From positions 1 to 20,786 of the forward strand of contig CALCYP010000128.1 of assembly GCA_937906635.1 (NCBI GenBank): 20,786 nt of DNA, in the 5' to 3' direction. Shown piece by piece: positions 1 through 12,400 of the stretch. Position 1 is the stretch's first letter, and each line of letters starts with the position of its first letter. The DNA is from an uncultured bacterium. GTDB taxonomy: Bacteria; Patescibacteriota; Gracilibacteria; Absconditabacterales; Absconditicoccaceae. Both the position numbers and the translations under genes were made by a program. The notes below the pieces were generated by a model. The model was not told the DNA's origin, ran no database searches, and saw only the letters and a program-made list of their open reading frames with translations.

Positions 1-83
1 GGAGCTCCCCGATGAAATCGGGGTGAGGGGGTTAACCCCCGCCACCGCAAGCGGTTCCCCTCCCCGTCGGGGAGGAATTTTTT
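1..83. repeat. G+C-rich cluster of hairpins and a palindrome
   Basis: Four self-complementary elements follow each other. A 7-bp stem CCCCGAT/ATCGGGG lies at 7-23 with a 3-nt loop. A perfect 14-bp palindrome GGGGGTTAACCCCC lies at 27-40. A 5-bp stem ACCGC/GCGGT lies at 44-55. A 7-bp stem CCTCCCC/GGGGAGG lies at 59-75 and is followed by a T run at 78-83. The last could act as an intrinsic terminator for a gene entering from the left, but no coding sequence is visible here. The base composition is far richer in G+C than the rest of the window, which suggests a dispersed intergenic repeat or a mobile-element remnant. The identity is not known. Confidence 0.6.
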
Positions 84-110
84 GCCAAATATTCTGCCTC
101 AAGGACGAAG

Positions 111-180
111 TCGGTGGATTTCTATGGATTTCTCGTCACTACGTTCCTCGAAATGACACATTTCCTCATCATTTCGAACC
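111..180. repeat. Dispersed-repeat-like intergenic element
   Basis: The word TGGATTTCT occurs twice (115-123 and 125-133). It is followed by GTCACTACGTTCCTCGAAAT and then by a 9-bp inverted repeat TCGAAATGA (148-156) / TCATTTCGA (169-177) around a 12-nt loop. From general knowledge, strings of the type 'TTTCTCGTCACT...CGAAATGACA' are recurrent intergenic repeats in unrelated bacterial genomes, so this is probably a REP-like element and not a gene. Short ORFs across it show no protein character. Confidence 0.5.
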
Positions 181-356
181 TGATTCCCCTTCTGTATTTT
201 TTTGTATTTCAATGCAAATTTTTCAAAAATCAATTTATAAATCCAGAAAATACCTTTTTCTCACCACTTCTTGAAAATCTTTTTTTTAATTGTAAAGTGT
301 TTTTTTGTATTTTTTGAGTTTATACAGCATAATATGTATTTTTCTATTGTTTTTTT
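181..356. other. T-rich non-coding leader, no gene seen
   Basis: This stretch is extremely A+T-rich with several T runs. It carries no plausible coding sequence under the UGA=Gly code and no tRNA-like fold that I can see. It separates the G+C-rich repeat block from the promoter of the giant gene. Confidence 0.6.
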
Positions 357-384
357 TTGGTCAAAAACATTAAATGAGTATAAT
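357..384 (+). promoter_or_regulatory. Candidate sigma-70-type promoter of the giant gene
   Basis: A perfect TATAAT (-10) lies at 379-384. A weak -35 TTGGTC lies at 357-362, giving a 16-nt spacer. Transcription would begin about 30 nt before the ATG at 423. There is no purine-rich Shine-Dalgarno sequence before the start (the upstream bases are ACAATTTAGATT). The call rests on consensus matching only, and A+T-rich DNA produces chance -10 matches. Confidence 0.45.
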
Positions 385-422
385 TGTATATATAAGTATA
401 AAATTTTATTACAATTTAGATT

Positions 423-3400
423 ATGGGGAATAAAAACAAAAAAATAATTTCATCAATAATTTTGGGAGTCTACTTGATGACAAACTTTTTCCAGTCAATG
501 CTCTACTCTGGAAATTCAGTATATGCTACAAACACTACTGAAAATCAGATAGATTACAAAAATATAGTAGCTATCATCGTAAACGATGATATTTATAGTG
601 AAATTAAAAGTGATATAGAACGATATGCCGACAAATACATCCAGTGAAACACAAATAATAGATACAATGCTATCTCAAACTCACAAGCTTTGGTTTTTCC
701 TATTGATGTAGATAATTTCTCTCCAAAAAACATTACTCAATTACTCGAAAACATATATTTTGGATGAATTGAATGAGAAACTTCAAGACTCATTTGATTA
801 GTCTTGATATGAAATATTCCATTACCAGTGGTAAATCAAAATTGATATATTTATCCTACTATCTATCCTTATGTAGACTTTGAAGAGCAGAAATTTATTT
901 GGGATGAGGAAAACCAATACTTTGTCTACAATAATAATCCAAATTGACAAGCTGAAATTTGGCACTGAATGATAGATTTTTGAGATAATATCACTGAATA
1001 CAGAGATTATTTCGCCAAACTAAAAACATACCGAGAAGACCCAGACTCTTTCATAGACAAGGCCGTCTGGTATGAGGATTTTATCTGAAATACAAAATAT
1101 TTTAACGATAATTCATTGAATGCTTATCTAAATAATTTCCTTTTTGCTGAAGATCTGTGATATCACAGGTACAGTGATTTGATGGTAAAAGTATTGCAAT
1201 GACAGCGCAACAAAGAAATGACTGATTTCTTAGCTGAATTTAATGAAGCGTTTCCTGATTCTTCGTGAGAAAATTTAAACAATGCTATCGCTGCCCTATC
1301 AAGCACAAGTGACGACATGAATACACCGACAATGCAGATAAAAGCAATAATTGATAATTGATATTTAGACAGATATTCATCTCTATTTGGACAGAAATAC
1401 CTCAAGACAATCAATGACAATATAGAGACAGCCAATAGACGGATAGAATCTATTAGTGGGACAAACAATACACAATATTATGTAAACGCAGTAGACACTA
1501 TTTCCAAAATGGTAGAGATAAACGATAATATCGCTTTGAGGACTACTTGAAATCTCGAACCATTTATGATCATGATAAACAACGCTCTCGAAGAAGCAGT
1601 AGATGCTCAAGTAGAGTCTGCGAAATATTGGCTAAATGATGTAATACCTTTGACATATCTGAAATATAAGTGAAAAAAAAGATTTTTGGGAAAATGTGTC
1701 TGGGAAATCTATGATGCTTATGAAAATTATTATTTTGGTACAAATGCCAGATATTTGCAATGAATGGAAGAAACGAGTACATATAGATGAACATATAGAA
1801 ATTTCGAATGAATAGATGGACTGACCATACAAAATATCCAAAATTCTGAGAATCCAGCCACTGATGTCTCTGGACTAGATTTAAACAAAAAATCAATCTG
1901 AGGATCGTATGAAATTTTTGCACAACAAGTAGATGCAAACAGATGATACAACTACAACAATTCGCTCACAGAATACAAAATATATAGTGGAAACAAGACT
2001 GCTAAAATTGAAAATTGGGGTGTCAATTGTGTGAAAAAGTTTTTATGAATCTGTATAAAACGCAGATGGTCAATATCCAGTCACAATTGATCTTGATGTG
2101 ATTTGAGCGAAGACTGAGATCAATGATGATGTGAAAGTCCACAAGAATATTGAGTGAGAATATGGTGATGAGCATCTCCATTGAATTTAGCAGCTGGAGA
2201 ATGATGAAATTTTGTATGGGCTTCATGATATTCTTACACTGGAGCAATAAGTCCAATATTTGATATATGATGAAGTACCTCATTACAATCGGCTGAATAT
2301 GAATCAAATAGCTTTGAGTGAAACAATACTTATTCATATCTCACCTTGAGAAGATTTTCTCCAGAAGTGCCATGAAAACCAAAATTTTTTGCTGCAAACC
2401 CTCTGAAAAAGGAGCCTGACAACTACTGATTTGGATATGACTACTCTATGGATTATGAAGTAAAATTTGCAAACAAAACTCCTGTATTAAATAGTCATTG
2501 AGACATAATTAGACGGACAAATGTGGATGTAAAAACGAACGATGATGTAGATTACTTTGAAAAATTTAACAATAACGCAAGTATAGAGGGAAATATTCTA
2601 AAGATCAAAAACACTTATCCTTGATGAGAGGAAGATTGTCAGTGAGCTTGAGAAATATATACTTATAGGACATTGGATTCTAGAGTAAAAAATGATTCTG
2701 TAAACGAAATAGAGGTAAATGGTGAATCATACAATATATTTGAAGATTTACGCTCCCCTTCAAGACAATTTTACAACGAACTTGCTGAATTTTTGGATGC
2801 TGTCTCCGGATCTGTAAATATTATAGTAGGGACCGATGATGACTCATTACCTGGAGTATTATCTGGGATAAAGACAGATATCGATCTGATAAATATATGA
2901 TTTTTGGGTATAATATCCACTAGCACGGGAAATATAGTGAATATGGATACAGGAGCTATAGAAAGTCTGGCAGACACATGGCTTGAGATTTTTGATGAAA
3001 ACAAAGCTAATGCTTTGATGGAGAAAATAAAACAAGCACAAGATGATGTCATTACATTGAGTTGATTTGTGGATATTTGAGATTCGTTATTCGATGGTGT
3101 GGTTGATTTTATTGATGAAGAATATAGTGCTTTCCAAGTAAACTGACGAAATATAATTTTCTTGGATAGCTGGAAAACCAATTTACTTACGACAATCAAA
3201 GAGACACTTAATAATTATCAAAAATTAAAACTAAGTATAATAAGAGCCAGAAATAGATATAATGAAATAAATTATTTGGGACAAAATATAAACATATTAG
3301 GAGGTCTTTCGGACAAAAAGGATGCATTAAATAACTTACAACAAGATAGTTCTTGAAATAATTATTGATGTGAAGCAAAATACAAAGAATTGTGTGTATC

Positions 3401-6400
3401 ATTAGACAAACTAATAGGTATTTATTTACACAATGCAAATAATATTAATAATGAAAAAGATGGTATCAATAATATAGTAGTACCAATACTTGATGATGAT
3501 GGTGAACAAATATGAACTGGTACAATAAACAATATATTTACAAAATTAATAGAAGCAAGTATCTTTGATACTATAGGGGATGCTCTAAATAATATATGAA
3601 ATATAATAAGCAATATATGAATTTGAGTCTGACTATCTGTCTTATTACCATGAGTTTGAGGATGGATTGCTCCATTTTTAATGCAAAATGAAGAAGATCC
3701 AATAAAACAATTATATGAAAGTATTAGTAGTATCCAATCGACATGAAACACTCAGCTGACATGATTTATCCCTTGAATGAACAATACTACTGCTGATAGA
3801 CCGATTGATTCTCCAAGATATTTGACCTTTAAATGAATCGCTGGAGACAAAGTCACCTTCATTTATCCAGACATATACAAAGCAGAAATTTTTTCATGAG
3901 ATTCGGAGGATGGTATGTTAAAGCTAAAAAAACCTGAAGAAATCGCCGAAGCGATAAGAGATTATTTGAAAAAAGTAGTAAAGCAATATAACAAACTCTT
4001 GATAGGACAATTGTCTTGATACGACCAATACTATAATCAAAATAAAGCAGCTTTTGATATGCTGTCTCAAATTGACCCACTTGCATCACCTATATCTGCA
4101 AACCGTTCTTATACTCGCTTTAATGAAAATTATTTAATTACAGAGATAGAAAATAGATTGAGACAAAGTCCTTATTTTTCTGGTGATGAATTAGCTCAAA
4201 GCGATCCAATTTTATTTATCGCAAATATAATTTATTACCAAAATATTACTTGGCCGGAAAAGACAATCTCTAGTACAATACAGGGGGATTACGACAATCA
4301 AAGGACAGATTTTGATATAAATGAAAAGATTTCCTATTTAATGAAAAACTACTTAATCTCTGATAATAATAAATGACAGTATTTGACACCAAAATATCGT
4401 GACAACTGATATGAGGTTGCATATATCAACTCTGATTGAAATGACTATTTAGTATATGAAGTCACACCACCAAATGAAGAACTACAATATGCTGCATCAA
4501 ATTTTGTCAATCCAACAAGTACACAAAGTGATATGTGACAGCTGGAAGAAGATCTAATCACTGAATGTAACATCCCTATTGATTGATGAGTCCTATTATT
4601 CCAATTATCCGGTAGTAGTATCGAGACTCCTCGATTTGATGCTTTAGCCTGCCGATGGCAAAAAATAAAAGAAAAACCATTTGAATTCAAAATAACATTT
4701 CCATTTACTTGGAATACAGGAATGAGTTTTTGGGACAATATGTATGATATTTTTGAGGTAGATGAATACAAGGAGATTTGACTCACATACAAAGATCAAT
4801 TGAGCTTTTTGGACACAAACGAAATAAATAATGAAATAATTTCAAATATGGATTTATCAAACCCATGAGATGCTGCCAAATTACAAGAGATTTTGTCATA
4901 TACTATGATTACTACTGACAAGACAAATATTTCGGCAGACAATCCTAGTGGAACTATAGAATTTTCATCAAGTAAAGCTCTCTGAGATGTACAATTTTAT
5001 ATTGTTGCCATGTGAAATAATGATGTAAAGCTCGAGGATTGGGACTCTACCCTATCATCAAATATCACTATATGACAGGTTTGATTTATGACATGAAGCA
5101 TACATTTTGAGCCATACGATGGAAGAATACTGCATTATAGTATGACTAATCCTACTGAATGATACAATATTTTAATGTTTTATATGTGCTTACCAGGTAC
5201 ACAAAATTTAGAGAATTGTGCCAGAAAAACTTTAAAATTTGATGTGGTGCCATGAGATATAAAAAATATTGAAATACAGCCAGAGCACGATATAGTGCTT
5301 GAATGAGCAAGCATACCATTTAAAGTGAAATGAACAGACCAATTTGGAAACAATGTATGAGAGCTAATATCTCAAAAGTTTCTAACAACGGTCTCGACTG
5401 GAAATATTACACTGAATGGTGTCACATCTACTGGAATTAGATTTTCTAATTTTAATAAAGCAAATTTCGACTTAAATGCTACAGGATGAGATTTAGATTG
5501 AAGGACTATTACGATACAAGTCTCTGGATATATCGATTGAGAGCCTGGTATAAAAGATAGTACATGAGTAAAAGTAGTAAAATGAAGAATTGACACATAT
5601 TCTGGTAATATGAAGCTATCTTCTGGAGCTAATGTAATTACATGAATTTCTTTACAATTGCCCGATACAGACATCTACTACTATATTGATAGTCTTTCAG
5701 TAAATCAGATAAATACTGGCACTTTACCAAAATTACAATTAAGGCTGGTAGATAAAAATTGATCTTTGATAAATATCGATTGAAAAGTGACAGTAAAGAC
5801 GAAAAATTGAAGGCTTTCTCCAGGAAAAATATCACACAAAATTGTGACTAAAAACATAGATTGAAATGTAGTAGATACGGATCAATATAGTTTTGCTAAA
5901 ACAAATTATTTTGAATTGTCTGGGTGACTCCTAACCGTATACTTGCTACCTAATTTTTCGGCATGAGAGGATGTATTAAATATTTCTATGCCTGGTGTAG
6001 ATGATATCCATATACCTATATATATACATACAGCCACTCCAAGTATAATAAAATTATCTGCTGATACTGATATATTGTACAAAAACTCCTCTACTAATGT
6101 TAATTTAAAAATATTTGATAATTGGAATAATCTGGTAGATAAAGATGTACCTATTGTATTAAATTCTTCCAATCCAAACAGATTATCGCTATCCGCCCAA
6201 AGAATAAGTATAGTACACTGATGAACTCTTGATTTTGAAGCATATTCACACGACAAAGGTGGAATGAATCATATTTATGCACAAATTGACAATAATATAG
6301 TACCATTGAACAAACAAAGCCCAGACATCTTGTCTATTACAATACAAGAAAAGATGTTGCCAGAAGAAAATTTGAATGTAATGTACTTAAATTTGTTTGG

Positions 6401-9400
6401 TAATGATTGGTGAAATCAGTGGTGATACATGTCTGATAATGAAAAATTTGCTGAATCATTAATAAAGAACTCTGATAAATTGCTCACTATCACGACTCAG
6501 CTTTTGGATTATGAAAATATAAAAAATTTCCCTGTAATTATTGATAAATATTTGAAAATTAAAAATTTGTGATGAAATGATATGACATTTACTTTGAATT
6601 CATGATTTCAATTTAATATTGATACAATATGACAGATAAATGTCTCAAGCAATACATTTAAATTAGAGGAAGCGAATATCAGTGAAGAATCTATTGATCC
6701 ATATATACACTACTTGATGACATCTGGAGCAGACAAAGGTAAAAATGTATTATTTTATATACCTGAACAGACTGATAGTATAATATCTAGAAATGAAGTA
6801 ATGAACTCCGCTATATATATAAACGATGAAAAAGTATTTTCTCTAAATGATTTTACATTTAATCAAAATTTGAGCGTAATACTCTCGGAAGAAAAAATAG
6901 CGTGATATCAGGTGCGAGAGATGTTTTTCTGAGATACTTTTGTTTGAAAAATATTATTTGCCGTAGATTCAAATGAAACAATAGATATTACATTAAATTC
7001 TCATTCTGCTGATTATTGAATATGAGAGACATGGATTAATTGAACATCTAATGAATACGGATTGTGATTTTATCTTTTAAATTCTGAATTACCAACAGCT
7101 ACTTTTGGATACAAAAGTATACAAGACAGTTATGATATAAATTTATGAATATGATTTACTGCAGATTTCAAAAATATAACCAATTTCTGAGGTGGTATGA
7201 CTGTATGAGAAGCCACACTACCTTTTGGATCTGAATTATTGATAAATATCTGAGATCCTTTGCTAAAAAGAATTGATGGAAATGATTCTGCTAAAATCTA
7301 CGATACAAGCTGAAATGTTGAAAAAGATACAGAATTTGATTTGTGACCATGAGAAGTCATCTATTCTGAGCCTGGTAAAGAAATTTTTAAGGTAATTAAT
7401 ATAGATTTTAATAATGATAATTTACAAGACATCATAGTAGTATTCAAAGATTGAACAATTAAAATATTAAAAAATTACTGATGAACAAATCCATTCCAAG
7501 ATCTATGAGCATTGATGATTTTGGCCGACAGAATCAGTGATGTCTCTATCTGAGATGTCGATAGAAACTGATATAAAGACCTTTTGATTTGGACAGAAGC
7601 ATGATGAATGAGAGTTTATTTAAATAATAAATGAATTTTTGATGTAGACGGATACCCTGTATGTATAAACATAAATGTGAATAAATGAGAAATTTCAGAA
7701 CATCCTGAAAATATTGCATGAGCACATCAAATATTTTTGCAAGATATGGATATGGATGGTGCAGTAGATATAGTAACAAATGATGATTTATGATTTATAA
7801 AAATATTTTATGGTGGGACCGATGGTGGTTGAACTGTAAACTACCTATCAACGAACAAATATATGTGTGATGAAAATTGGTATCAAAGAGTATCAAACAA
7901 CTCAAAAATCGTATATCAATTTGGTATAACTGCATATTCAGGGCATATAGTAGATACAAGTTTAATTCACTGGCAATGAATTTCTGATATAGAGTCTTGA
8001 TCCGTCACTCCAGGAGATTTTGGTATAGACGAAGATTTACTTGATCCCGATAACACATCTCCTGATATCATAAACCCACTTTTACAGAGTCTATGACTCT
8101 TAAATAATACACAAATCGCTGAAAATCTATACAAACAAAATGAAAGATTAAAACAACCTTGATTTAATATAATACCTGAATATGAAACTGGAATTACAAA
8201 TTCTGCTGATATAGATTATGTAGAAATTTGATGTCTAACATGAAGTGATCCTGTGAAAATTTACAAAACATATGAAGACCTAAATAATAATCCTATTGAT
8301 TCAAATATCGTAGATAATACATGAGTTTTTGTAAATTGAGACTTAGTCAGAGTGAGTGTATATATTGAAGCAAACAATGATTTTTCTTGAACATTTATTG
8401 ATAATATTTTGTGACCACGATCACTACCTGTATCGGAGTATAATGATGAGACTCTGGAAAATTATTGGTTTGATGGATCGTATGTAACAAATTGATATAT
8501 CTCTTCATGACAAATAGAAGATATAACTATGCATCGAGATTTGGATAATGCGAGATATATGATAGACAATATACATATGAAAGCATGAGACAAACTAAAA
8601 TTTAGCTATTGATTGATATACAACAATCCAGATAGTTTAATGGATATCAGTATCGATACACTGACATGAAGCAATTTCTCACAATATCTGATAAGTGGTA
8701 CTATGGCAAATTATACAAATAATGACAAGTATCCTGATATTTCAGTACAGCCAAAAGATGGTTGTAACGATTCCTTGTTTATTTTCTTTAACAATTGATC
8801 TCAGAGTCATCCAAATACAAGGTGATATGAATTAAAATATTTTGATTTAGGTAAGATTATGGCAGATTACTACGAACAAGCACAGTCTACACAGCAAGAG
8901 TCTATAGACACTATATCAAATTGAATATTGTGATCTTGAAATTCTGGCACTTTGGCAAGTGGATCTGTAGATGATGGATGAGTTATAGAAAACACGCAAA
9001 GTTTTATTTCTAATTTAGCTGGTATAGCTGAGAATTTCGGTTGGCATTGAATGCTAACGAGTAATTGACTTGAATTTGAAGGAACGGATGTATTTAGTGT
9101 AATAAACTGAGAATCCAATGAAATAGCAAATGAGATAGATAAAATTATATGATCTGCATGTAAGTGAAACCAACTTGATTTGACATCTGAATTGTGATTT
9201 AATTCATGTAATTGATTACCTGTTCCATTTAATCAAGCATTTTTGTGAGAATGAAAATATCACCTTTTTGGATGCTATGAAATACCCCCTTTGTCTGAAA
9301 CTATATGAAAATGAATGCCTGTAATGACATTCCCATGAAATTGGTGAAGAATTTATTGAATATTTATCCCTGCCCCTTGAATATTTGGTTTCCCTTTTAA

Positions 9401-12400
9401 ATGAGAATGAGATGATTTCTTCTTATGAGGAATCTGAGGAGATTATCCATCTATGTTTAGGCTGTATCTCATGCCTACTATGACAATGAAATTGGGTATT
9501 GCTATGTGTTTTTGACCATACAATTTTGCTGGAATAGATTTATGAGATCCACTTGGTGATATTGCATGAAACTGTGTCGTATTTGCGGTAGATATGCCTT
9601 GTGGTAGGAGTAATTCTAATTGAAATGGCCCAAATTCTATAGCAGATATTCCTGATGGATATGAATTATTAAATTGATGTAGCAAACAAAATGTACCTTG
9701 CTACATATGAGATAATGAATCTTCTAGTCCATTTGTCTTATGATGATCAAATGAAAACACAAATAGATTTTTCAGTGTCGTACCAGATTGAAGCTATGCT
9801 GGATGATTTATAAACATAGAAGTCACACCTCAAACAAGTGCTCCATATCAAGAAAGAAGCTCTTTGGATATGGAGACAATTACATTGAAATGATGAGCGA
9901 CAATACAAAACAAAATTAGATGATCAAAAGATCAATGATTAATTGATATTGTCGTAAAAAAATGGTTGGATAAGCAAATAAAATATATAATGAATAATCT
10001 GACAAATTTCAAACTCAGTGTAATATTACCTGATTTTGAATCGCTACTTGGAAAAATAGATGTAAAAGATTTTCAATCATCTACTGAGCAATATGAGACT
10101 ACACCAAAAGAGAGATGTGAAAATAGATGAATGCAACGAAATGCAAATGATCAAACTTGTACAAAAAAAATTTCTCAAAATTTTGAGAGTGAAAGTCTCG
10201 GTAGTATCGATGAATGGTCTCAAAAAAATTTATGGAGTAGAGAACAAATATCGAGCCGATCTGAATACACAAATCCTTTTGAAGAACTAGCAAATGCTTT
10301 CAATGATACACCACTTGTAAATATCAGTACAAAAGACTACACTGTCAATGTGCCTCTACTTTCATCAGAGGATATTACATCTTATTTGAGTATGTCTAGT
10401 AGCTGGATTAATAGACAAACCGAAATAATGGATGATTGGAAAGATTTTTTCTCTGCTGTAATTTGATTATGTGGATGACGCACAGACATAAATGGTATCC
10501 AAGACATACAAGAAGAGATAGAGAAATTAAATGAAATCTACAAAGATGCTCAAAATTATAGTGATTGAGACGACGATGACGGAGAAATATTACAGAATCT
10601 CCAATGAAAAATAGACGCACTAAAAAGCCTAAAACAAAAGTATAATCTAAGTGATTTGTGAGACTATAAAATATACGAAGCAGAAAATTGAGGCTTTTAT
10701 ATCATGACTCAGTATAGAGCACAAGCAAATGCTATACAGCCTACTGATGTATATCTATACTTTGAGCCTAGTAATTCCACTCTATCTATGTTTACTTCAT
10801 GATTTGATTTGGTGAGTGATAATGCATGAAGCAAGGTCAAAGTATCTATAAAGCAGAATTGAGACAAATTTAGCAATATCTGACTCCAGATCAAAAAGGA
10901 ACACCAAGGAATAAGTCACTCTTGTGCTGCTTTGTTCAATTGAGGTATGATAAATAATTCTCTGAAATGATTTTTAAATTTACAAATGACTCTGGATAAA
11001 TTAGTTGTTGCTGTGAAACAAAATATGGAAACATTACAACAATACAAGAAGTTTCCATTACAATTGTATGATTGGATTCATGTAATTGATAAGTATCTAT
11101 GAGATATATCTTCTCTACTACAATCTACATTTGGTACCTTATGAATTTGGATGGAGACTAATGCAAATAGATTTTCACAATATGTAGATGCTTTAATCAC
11201 TATTGCGACGACATTGGAAACATATCAGATGATTATTGATTTATCAAAAGATTGGACTGAAAGCTGTAGTACATGTACAAATGATAATTATGATCAATTT
11301 TCTTGTAAATTATGATGAGTCTGTGAATTCCTTGGAATCGAATTACCAGTTATCCAAATTCCACCCACAAAGATACCAAGTATATATCTAGATCTTTCTG
11401 AAATACATATTGAAAGTGATATTACATTGCCAAATCTGACATTTAATCCTGTGGCTGTACCTTTACCTGAATTACCAAACATCCCATCACCTCCAGATAT
11501 TGATTTTTCTCTAGATATAGATGAAGCTTTGGCTGTTTGAATAGATTTGGTATGACAATTGGCTAATATAGATTTCGGTAGTATATCTCTGGATGCTTGA
11601 GACATCCCTCTAATACCTTCCCCTCCTACATTTCCAGAACTACCATCATTCATTCCGTCTGTCGAAATGGAACTGCCACTATTACCACCAGCTCCAAAAA
11701 TACCAGAATTACCAAATTCTATACAGGGTGCTATCAAATGAGCTAAATTGATTTGAAAATTCCTTTGTATTATAAAAGGAAAAATTTGATTAGTTCAAGA
11801 ACAAAATATCAAAGCAAAAGTAGAACAAATTACACAAAGGACATACGAGGTACCTTATTGGGATAATTTAGACCAGACTCTATCCGACTGGAATTCTTAT
11901 GCTTCGACTAAGATATCTAGCACGCGAGCTAATGTATTTACTTGATTTTCGGCATTATTACAGACAAATCAATTTAAAGATGTTAAAATGAAATGATTTG
12001 ATATATCTTTGCAGACATACGTAAATCTACAATTTAACTTAGATGAATTTCATTCTCGGTTGCAATCCGTAATAGCTTGAAACATACGTTGAGGTACTTG
12101 AATAGTCGCTGCTACTGATACAAGCTCACTTGTAAATTCTATAAATCGAGCAACCAATTACCTAATGAAAAAAGAAGAATGAAAAATTAATGATGTATCA
12201 GAAGAAATGGGTAAACGGAATAGGACATTACAAGCATGTGTAGATAAACCAATATCTACAGATTGTCTATGAGAAGATAGTGCTGAATTTGTGAAAAAGT
12301 ATGAAGAACGATTGAATCAACTTGCAAAGATCAAGAAACTCATTGAAGATTGAGCAGAATGATTGGACACAACACTTGGTGAAATGGAAAGCAAAAAAGA

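Noticed and set aside
11294..11737. 147-residue minus-strand ORF rich in Gly and Ser
   Set aside because: It is the antisense shadow of the Pro-rich stretch of the giant gene; Pro and Asp codons read in reverse give Gly- and Ser-rich junk.
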